Below are positions 43,101-64,000 of a stretch of DNA of 64,000 nucleotides, piece by piece. Source of the DNA: Jacaranda mimosifolia (taxonomy: Eukaryota > Streptophyta > Magnoliopsida > Lamiales > Bignoniaceae); contig CM032129.1 in assembly GCA_018894105.1 (NCBI GenBank), positions 32,815,468 through 32,879,467 on the forward strand, read 5' to 3'. The position numbers and the translations under genes are program-made. The notes beneath the pieces are model-generated. The model saw nothing but the letters and a program-made list of their open reading frames with translations, did no database searches and was not told the origin of the DNA. Position 1 is the first letter of the stretch. Each line of letters starts with the position of its first letter.

Positions 43101-46100
43101 TTCCTCCATCGACTTTTCCTTGATTTGAATTCTCCTCTTGCTGCAAAATCAATTGGTGGTCTCCACGTATATAAAGTTCTGACCTGCAGTTGTACATAGA
43201 AGTATTCTTTGTAAATATATGAAATCCTAAACAAATGTAGTTTATACTGCAGAGAATTTGTGCATCATGTAATATTTATCTTGTTATTCTGAGATCGATT
43301 GGTCCCTATTCTTTCTACCTTATCTATTCACCCAGTGCCTTTTTCCAGGCTTGAGGAGCTTCAAGTTTTGGATATCAAGTTTCTGTATGGCTGCCCGAGG
43401 CCAACCATTGTTGTACTTTTCCAGGTTTTGATTTACTTTTGCACCAATTTACCGAAAACTTTTGAGCATGTTAGCTGTCTACTTGCTGTATATGGAGCAA
43501 ATCAATTTGCTTAAACCACATGTTGCTTTAAGGCAGTGATCAATTAATCTATTTTGAAATTAAATCTTGGATTCGAGGATATGCATTAGTCAACATCTGT
43601 ACATGTTGATGAATTTATTTTTCAATTCCCTTTTGAGATATGTTGCATAGGTGGTTGTTTGAGATGGCTCCAAGTAACGTGTTCATCAAATATTCACACT
43701 CTGTGATTTAGATCATATGCCTTTCTCTTGTCCAAGCATGATGTTTCTAAAATGAGTACATGAGCCTTGTTGACTAACATATTCACATGCATATTTCCTA
43801 GCTTGTTTTTATTTGGAATTAATCATTTTTTAGAGCTTCTTCTTAGCTTCGAACTTGTCATATATCATCCACTCCTTGATCGACAGGATAACAAGGATGC
43901 TCGTCATGTGAAAACATATGAGGTCGCTTTGAAGGATAAAGATTTTGTTGAGGGCCCATGGTCTCAGAACAATCTTGATAATGGGGCAGAAATGTTAATC
44001 CCAGTGCCACCTCCTCTTTGTGGTGTCCTAATCATCGGTGAGGAAACTATAGTGTATTGCAGTGCCTCAGCTTTCAAGGCAATCCCAATGAGACCTGTAG
44101 GTTACATATTCTGCTGTATCTCAAATGTTAGCTCATTGTAATTGTGATGCCTGACCTTGTTTGTGTTTTATCTTTTTAGTCTATCACAAGAGCTTATGGT
44201 AGGGTTGATGCTGATGGTTCTCGCTACTTGCTAGGGGATCATAATGGACTTCTGCACCTACTTGTCATATCCCATGAAAGAGAGAAGTGAGTTTACTATC
44301 TTATATTTGATTGGTTCATTAAAAAAAGTACATTTTCAGTTTGATTTCTGTTAGGTAGGTTGTTAGATGGACTGTTGATATGCCTAAATGGTTTGTCCAT
44401 TTGTAATCTTCTAGGGTCACTGGACTCAAAATTGAGCTATTGGGGGAAACGTCTGTAGCATCGTCAATTTCGTATCTTGATAATGCTGTTGTTTTTGTTG
44501 GCTCAAGTTTTGGAGATTCACAGGTTTGTATAGTATACCTCCTATTCTAATCTTCTCAATTTATTCATCTTTCTAGGAACAAGCTATTCTTTGTCCTGTT
44601 TCATTGGGATGTGCAATTATGAGAGAGCATAGTAGTTGCTGAAATGCAGGAATTTAATGTATGTTTGTTCTTCAATATGCTGAGTTACACAATTTATTTG
44701 TGCGTGTGCCTTTTGAATCATTTGTACATTTTCCTCCTATGGTCTATTATATTCATAAGCATCCTTCAGCTGTATATACTAGCATCTTATAGATAAATTG
44801 AATCACGATATTCCATCATTTCACTCCATTTCACCTGATATAAAGAATGTTATTCACCTTTTTCGGATTCAGACATTTCATCCGATCCAAGGCACTGACT
44901 GTTTTGTTAGATTTAGAAATGCATTATTACTTTTCCTTATCTTCCTTTTCCCTTTTTTCAACTGTAATCTGTTTTTGCCATAATTTTGCTTTGTGCTTAT
45001 CACATATGTTATTGTCTTGAAGTTTATGCTCTTCACATCGATAAAGACTACTGCTTCTATATAAGATAGTATTGCTCCATCCTGGTATAATCTTTTTGAA
45101 ACATCCCCAAAAAGAATCCTTTTCACTTACTGTTGATCTAATGCTCGTGAGGAAAATAGAGTTGAGTCCATGCTTTGTACTTTTGGGGGGAGTATTGCTT
45201 ATATTATCTTGCTATGCTTTGCGACTCGCATTTTTGCTTTCACAACGACAAGTTTTCTTATCTTCTTGTTTGAGTCAGCAGAGCAGTAAGTCAATAACTG
45301 GAAATTTGCTAGCTTGGAATACTCCTTTAAAGAAATCTCTCTGTTATCTTAGAATATTATTTCAAATGCTTATTCTTACAGAGCACACATGTTTCTTCAC
45401 TTGCAACTAAATGTGAATATTATCAAGATTGGAAACTTCAGTGTTCTTTTTTCCTGTGTAATTTATGCTTCGTAACTTCTGTTATTGTTTATTCTCTCAA
45501 GATCTATTTTCAGGTTCTTTATGTTATTCTCATATAGACTTGATTTTGTATCTCTCATGATTAATCCAGCTCATAAAGCTTAATCTTCATCCGGATGCAA
45601 AAGGTTCTTATGTAGAAGTTCTTGAAAGATATGTCAATTTGGGGCCAATTGTTGATTTCTGTGTGGTTGACTTAGAGAGGCAAGGTCAAGGTCAGGTAGT
45701 AACTTGCTCAGGGGCCTACAAAGATGGTTCTCTTCGCATTGTTCGTAATGGGATTGGGATAAATGAGCAGGTCTGGTATTGATAAGTTTCATCTTGCCGA
45801 ACATACCTTGTGCATGTTATTTCTTCAATGTAATCGATGTTCCGTGTAATTCATAGGCATCTGTAGAGCTTCAAGGAATCAAAGGGATGTGGTCATTACG
45901 ATCAGCTACTGATGATCCATATGACACTTTCTTGGTTGTTAGCTTTATTAGTGAGACACGTATTTTGGCAATGAACCTTGAGGATGAACTGGAGGAAACT
46001 GAGATAGAAGGTTTTTGTTCAAATGTCCAGACGTTATTTTGTCATGATGCTGTTTATGATCAACTTGTGCAGGTATGATTGTTTAGCACGCAAAATCCTT

Positions 46101-49100
46101 TTAGGCCTTCTAACGTTCATCTTTTTCTTTGTCTTGGTAATGGGAGTGAGAGCATTGTCGTTATCATGCCAATTCTTCTGGTGTGTACCTTGCAGGATAA
46201 TGCTTGTAGGAACTGGATTCACCTATTTATTTTGTAAGATTATTTCTATAACCAATGTGTCAACTGGCAATAAATCATGCAGGTCACTTCAAACTCGGTC
46301 AGATTGGTCAGTTCTACCTCTAGAGAGCTTCGGCATGAATGGTTTGCTCCGCCAGGGTATTCAGTCAATGTTGCCACAGCCAATGCAAGTCAGGTATGTT
46401 TCCAACTATTTGGTTGAAGGATCAATTTGAAATGGAATGTTTGACCATAAGCTAGTTGCATCAAATTCAGTTCAGACACTATTTGTAAAGATGATTCAGT
46501 AAAGCATTTTGTTTGTGACCCTGGTGCACCGCGATCATGATTTGCATGGTTTTTTATCTATCACGTGGTCTGTTCAGTGAGGGCAGTGTCATATCTTTCT
46601 TAGCTAGACTTCTGTTTGACATTCTAGTAAATGGGCTTGCTAGAACATGTAGAAAAACTATCTGATTCATTGATTGTGGACAAACTGTCGACACTAGACC
46701 ACAAGCTGATTAACAAGGAACTTTTTTGAGATGGAAACTATTACAGTATTACCTAAATGTTTAAAATGGCAAATATACTGTGAGCGCCCCTTTACTGTCC
46801 ATTAAACGAATACCTGGCAAAAGAATATCTGTTAGGGCTTTCTATCTAATGATGCCAGATTGATTCATATGTCATCCAAGATTAAAGTTCAGTTATTTCA
46901 CTTTCTTGACATGATTTCTAGTTGACTGCACGATGACTAGGAGTTCTCAATTTATTCTCTATAAGTGGTTTCACTCCTTTTACAGAGCCTGGGGTTACTG
47001 TTGATATTTTGCAACAAAAAGTGAACTATTGGGGGGCTTTCTATAATTTACTACTATTATTCCTTAGTCATCCGAAAAGTTAATCAGGCATGCTGCAGCT
47101 CACTGCTTTCCTGCGTGTCAGCCATACTCATTGTTATTGTGATACCTATTGATTCACTCTGTTTGAGTTCTATTCAGCTTTCTCAGATTCTTGGTAAATT
47201 TCCCTTGACAGGTTTTATTGGCTACTGGAGGTGGCCATTTGGTCTATCTAGAAATTGGTGATGGAGTGTTGACAGAAGTAAGAAATACCCAGTTGGAGTA
47301 TGACATTTCATGCCTGGACATTAACCCAATTGGTGATAATCCAAACTATAGTCAACTGGCAGCTGTGGGAATGTGGACAGATATCAGTGTTAGGATATTT
47401 TCGCTTCCTGATTTGAATCTTATTACAAAGGAATATATGGGAGGGGAGATAATTTCTCGGTCTGTACTTCTGTGTTCTTTTGAAGGGGTAAGTTTCATTC
47501 TTAATTATGTTAATTTAGCATTTATGTGTATAACATTGACGCTTTTGCATATGAGTTTCTTCAAAGTAGATATTTTGGGCTGTTTGATATTGATTTTCCT
47601 TGATACTCCAAAATGAACAGGAAGTCTTTGGCTTTTCGTATGTACTTTCTTAAGTTATAAATGTGGAACAGTTCTATAAACCTTGTGAAGATTATTCCTT
47701 AGGATGTTGGTTATTTTATTTTAACCCAATACTTTGAAAATGAAACCGAAGTCTTTGGGTTTTCATATATTCTTATTTTATGTTGTCAGTGTGGAACACT
47801 TCTAAGAACACTATGGGATTTGAAATGAAGGAGACTGAGATGTTCATGAACCTACTGATTTCTACGGAGATCAAGCTAATAGCAATGGTGATGGGCTAAT
47901 AGACACTGTTTGCTGTTTAATTTCAGATATCTTACTTATTATGTGCTCTTGGAGATGGTCATCTTTTGAATTTTGTGCTGAACACAAGTAATGGCGAGCT
48001 GACGGACAGGAAAAAGGTTTCTCTAGGGACCCAACCCATTGCGCTTCGCACTTTCTCATCAAAGAATGCGACCCATGTTTTTGCTGCTTCTGATAGACCA
48101 ACTGTCATTTACAGCAGTAACAAGAAATTGCTTTACAGCAATGTAAATCTAAAAGAAGTTAGTCATATGTGCCCCTTCAACTCTGCTGCTTTCCCTGACA
48201 GGTAATTTATCATCCCATTCTCTTAATATGGTTGAATAATTCTGGGTTACTTTGAATATCATAAGGTGCTAGATTGTTGTCAACATCCAATCTGTGCTTA
48301 CTATGGGCTACTAAATTGTGGTACTGGTTTTCATATCTTGAAGAGAACATTTGAAACATTTTAGATAGCTGCTACTGCTCTGGTTATTTGGTTCCTTTTA
48401 TCTCATGAAGGGAAACCATCACTGTGGTTATTTGAATTTTTTCTTGGTACTCAACATGATGTTGTATGATCAAAGTATTGCATATTTTCCTTTTTCAACA
48501 GCCTTGCAATTGCCAAGGAAGGTGAACTAACAATTGGCACCATTGATGACATTCAAAAGCTTCACATACGCTCTATCCCGCTTGGGGAGCAAGCACGACG
48601 TATATGTCATCAGGAACAGACCCGGACGTTCGCCATATGTAGCTTAAAGTACAATCAGACAAGTTCAGAAGACTCTGAAATGCACTTTATCCGCCTATTA
48701 GATGACCAGACTTTTGAGTTTATATCAACTTACCCACTCGATCAGTTTGAGTGTGGTTGCTCCATTCTTAGCTGCTCATTCTCTGATGACAATAACGTGT
48801 ACTACTGTGTTGGGACTGCATATGTAATGCCAGAAGAGAATGAACCTACCAAGGTAAGTTGCAGACATTAGCTGTGTGTCTTGTTTAATCTTTCTTTAGC
48901 TTTCTTCTTGTCCCCAGAACTCCTGGAGGTTGACTCCTTTGTATTCAATTTTTTTTCAGGGTCGGATATTAGTTTTTGCTGTAGAAGATGGAAAACTTCA
49001 GCTAATTGCAGAGAAGGAAACTAAAGGGGCTGTTTATTCTCTCAATGCCTTCAACGGAAAACTGCTTGCTGCAATTAATCAGAAAATTCAGTTGTACAAA

Positions 49101-49918
49101 TGGATGCTCCGGGATGATGGCTCTCATGAGTTACAATCTGAATGTGGACATCATGGCCACATACTTGCCCTTTATGTACAAACTAGAGGAGATTTCATTG
49201 TTGTTGGTGACCTGATGAAATCAATATCTTTGCTGATTTACAAGGTAAAATATGTAATCTCTGCAAGAGCGCACATTTCAATTGCAAGTCTTAATTTTGG
49301 CACCAATTTGTTCAAAATTCCTGGTTCTTTTTGCAGCATGAAGAGGGTGCTATCGAGGAGCGAGCTCGTGACTACAATGCAAATTGGATGTCAGCTGTCG
49401 AGATTCTGAACGACGACATTTACCTCGGTGCTGAAAATAACTTTAACCTCTTCACCGTCCGTAAAAACAGCGAAGGGGCCACCGACGAAGAGCGCGGACG
49501 TCTTGAGGTGGTAGGCGAATACCACCTTGGCGAATTTGTTAATCGATTTCGGCACGGTTCCCTCGTCATGCGATTGCCGGATTCTGACGTTGGCCAGATT
49601 CCGACCGTAATATTCGGCACTGTCAATGGAGTCATTGGGGTCATAGCTTCTCTCCCACATGAACAGTATGTCTTCCTGGAGAAGCTGCAAATGAATTTGA
49701 GGAAAGTGATCAAAGGTGTGGGAGGGCTGAGCCACGAGCAATGGAGATCTTTCTACAACGAGAAGAAAACAGTTGAAGCTAAAAACTTCTTGGATGGAGA
49801 TCTAATCGAATCGTTCCTCGATCTTGGCCGGAATCGGATGGAGGAGATTTCAAAGGCGATGAATGTTCCAGTTGATGAATTGATGAAGAGAGTAGAAGAA
49901 TTGACTAGGTTACATTAA
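40186..49918 (+). CDS. DDB1: DNA damage-binding protein 1, CUL4 E3 ligase adaptor
   Basis: Nineteen exons: 40186-40289, 40733-40781, 41642-41701, 41849-41940, 42327-42378, 42481-42543, 42671-42720, 43349-43424, 43887-44096, 44180-44286, 44415-44523, 45570-45770, 45857-46072, 46283-46393, 47212-47487, 47927-48201, 48502-48853, 48960-49244, 49337-49918. Phases agree throughout and give 1089 residues (Arabidopsis DDB1A 1088). It links CUL4-RBX1 to WD40 substrate receptors, acting in photomorphogenesis (with DET1 and COP10) and DNA repair. The protein starts [20 protein letters not shown] and ends [15 protein letters not shown]. Near-identical family stretches include [43 protein letters not shown]-type repeats of the three beta-propellers, and a helical C-terminal domain. 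No frameshift or lost exon was seen. Confidence 0.97.
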
Positions 49919-50329
49919 TTCAGTTCCTTTTTTATGTGCCTCTTATATTTCCTCCACCTTGTGGATCTGTTGCTTCTTTCCCTTCTGTCTTCTTGTGCAA
50001 CTTTTGTTAAATTATGTAATGTTTATAATGTGGCGTTTTAGTGATGTATAAATGATATAACCATTCGTTTATGACTTTGCCTAAAATGTGGACTGGGATT
50101 TTTTGCTTGTAGGTGATATAAATGGCATGGAATATTTTCTTGGGAAACATTGTTTCGTTTGTTAGTTCCTTCTACATTATCTTTCAAGATTAGTATTATG
50201 CAAAAACTCAAGTAAAATTTTGATTTTCTTTAATAAATAAACATATGCTTGTGAGAACCACGCACATGAATTGCTAGTACTGTTCAAATTAGACGTCAAA
50301 TTTGAAAAAGAAAGTCACATAAATTTTTC
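49919..50329. other. DDB1 3' UTR and intergenic DNA
   Basis: T-rich sequence after the stop, probably ending within a few hundred bases. There is no gene. Confidence 0.5.
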
Positions 50330-50785
50330 ATTGTTTTGGTAACATTTGCATATAAATTATACGTTTTGGATTATGTGTTTTGGAAGAATGGGTTTTGGGA
50401 GTGGGGTTGGGAATGTCAAATTTGTGTTGGGGAATGTGATGTATGTTTTTTTATATTTTGAAAATAGTAAAAAAAATATTTTGGAGAATTTTAATACGTT
50501 TGTTTATGTTTTGGGAGGAGACAAATTTTACTATAACAGTCAAATTAATGCTTTTTTGTTGGTTTTTGGGATGAAAATTGAATTGAATGATTTTTTTTAT
50601 TATTAAAATAATAATAAAATTTAATATATATATATATAATATGTATGTATATATTAAAAAATGGGGAAGTTTTGAGAATAATAAAAGATAGAAGAAGGTG
50701 TTTTGCAAAATTTAATTTGGCATTTTGGAGAAAATTTTATCGTTTGTTTGATTATATTTTGGGAAAACAAACCAAACAGGCAAAC
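50330..50785 (+). repeat. Dispersed MITE-like repeat
   Basis: Shares ttggggaatgtgatg with 11432..11880 and a longer block (aacagtcaaattaat, tatgtatatattaaaaaat) with 195..340. The right end gaaaacaaaccaaacaggc resembles the GTTTGG termini of the MITE families. The target site is not clear. Confidence 0.5.
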
Positions 50786-50832
50786 ATATTCATTTTTTTT
50801 TTCCTTTTAACTTCTGTTTTGCACATTCTTTG

Positions 50833-50857
50833 AAAAAAAAAAAAAAAAAAAAAAAAA
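50833..50857. repeat. 25-base poly(A) tract
   Basis: Uninterrupted A run between the repeat and the presumed ABCC promoter. Confidence 0.85.
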
Positions 50858-51407
50858 GAAAAAGGGGTGAAAAGAGAGAGAACTCAAGTAAAGGAATTAG
50901 ACACCATATTTTGAACTGTCATTTTGACTTTGATTGTAGAATAAGATTCCCATTTCACCAGATCTTTTACTTTCTTTATAACTTAGAATATCCCACCCAA
51001 GATTTTCATACGATCTTCCTTTTGATCCTAACTTCCAATTGGTGCGTCCCCACGCACAAATTGAATATAAAACCACCCAAATCAAGAATTTTGAATCATC
51101 ATTCCCATCACCCTCTCCGTCAGTTACAACAATGGTTGCAAGAGAAAAGAGAAAACTCCCATATTAAGAGTATCGCCTTTCAGAGAAGAGGGGCACTGGA
51201 AAAGAGCAACTTTTCTGCCAAGAATTTGGAGAAAGGGAGATTCCAAGTTTCCTGCTCTTTCACTGACTCACTAACTTCACATTCGTTATTCTCTTTATCT
51301 TATCTCAAGGGAATTTTTTTCCCTTTCCCTGAATATATCTTGATACGGTTTCCTTTGTATACGGTGAAAAAGTCTGCTTCTTGTCCACTCTATGTTTTTT
51401 TGCTCGG

Positions 51408-51617
51408 GTAATAACTTTTTTCATGGAGTTCTCTTGTTTCATGTGCTTTAATTTGTATCGTTTTGTTTTCTTGGTATGATGATCTTTTGTATTTCTTGAT
51501 GATTATGAATACTAAATAGGTATCTCTCTCTCTGGTCTATTTGTGTCTATATTGTCGACATGATACAAGATGAGGATTGTCTACTCGGGATGATCTTGAC
51601 TTGAACTCTTTTTGCAG
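51408..51617 (+). promoter_or_regulatory. Probable 5' UTR intron of the ABCC gene
   Basis: A CGG|gtaata donor at 51408 and a ctttttgcag acceptor ending at 51617 bracket a T-rich 210-bp intron upstream of the start codon. The following leader exon is 51618..51729. Leader introns often raise expression in plants; here this is inferred from splice sites only. Confidence 0.5.
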
Positions 51618-51685
51618 GACGGTAATTTAACCTCATTCTGAATTACAATTTTAGTAGTTTGAGGAGAGCAGAAGACAAGGGAAAC

Positions 51686-51709
51686 ATGGGCTCCTGGGCT
51701 GAACATTAA
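51686..51709 (+). promoter_or_regulatory. Seven-codon upstream ORF before the ABCC start
   Basis: ATG at 51686 encodes MGSWAEH and then TAA, 20 nt before the main ATG at 51730. Its context (gaaacATGG) is better than that of the main start (ttagaATGG), so it could reduce translation of the transporter. Confidence 0.55.
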
Positions 51710-51729
51710 TAGGAATTGAATTGTTTAGA

Positions 51730-64000
<12,271 letters not shown>

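Noticed and set aside
49391..49741. Minus-strand frames over the last DDB1 exon
   Set aside because: Shadows of DDB1, which is conserved residue by residue on the plus strand.
50830..51411. 193-codon frame starting with poly-Lys
   Set aside because: Begins in a poly(A) tract and runs through the presumed ABCC leader; no domain and no codon-use signal.

Overview
The window looks like nuclear DNA of a core eudicot flowering plant. Intergenic DNA is very AT-rich, genes are split by GT-AG introns, and there are many short non-autonomous transposons. The gene set is plant-specific: a PINOID kinase, photosystem I PsaK, plastid AIR synthetase, an X8-domain cell-wall protein and a vacuolar ABCC transporter. 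The species cannot be fixed from the sequence alone. All exon boundaries were worked out by eye from splice sites, reading phase and recall of plant protein families.

Layout. 1-1866 holds the last two coding exons of a BAG co-chaperone gene (+), which enters from the left. The intron between them carries a large MIRNA-like foldback. 3300-5148 (-) is a two-exon coiled-coil protein of unknown function with a transposon in its intron. 5149-16742 is mainly intergenic: MITEs, a Mutator-like foldback element with 9-bp target duplications, and SINEs. 16743-18335 (-) is a complete PINOID (PID) gene, with a TATA box and a twin G-box upstream. 18780-28695 is a second transposon-rich desert containing a three-unit ~194-bp tandem repeat.

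From 28696 the window becomes gene-dense. It holds PUR5/PURM, AIR synthetase (-, 8 coding exons, 28696-31824, with a possible extra 5' exon to 32192); a GPI-anchor-like X8 protein (+, 33367-34822, 4 exons); PSAK (+, 36332-37939, 3 exons); DDB1 (+, 40186-49918, 19 exons, 1089 residues); and the first 22 coding exons of an ABCC1/ABCC2-type vacuolar transporter (+, 51730 to the right edge).

The genes do not form a pathway or an operon; each is an independent plant gene. What they share is invasion by small elements: Tourist-like (TTA/TAA target site) and hAT-like (8-bp target site) copies sit in introns of the coiled-coil, PUR5, X8 and PSAK genes. I saw no bacterial-type system, CRISPR array, intact autonomous transposon, tRNA gene or rRNA gene. 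The least explained signals are the BAG-intron hairpin, the in-frame alternative N-terminal exon of PUR5 and the paired G-boxes upstream of PID.
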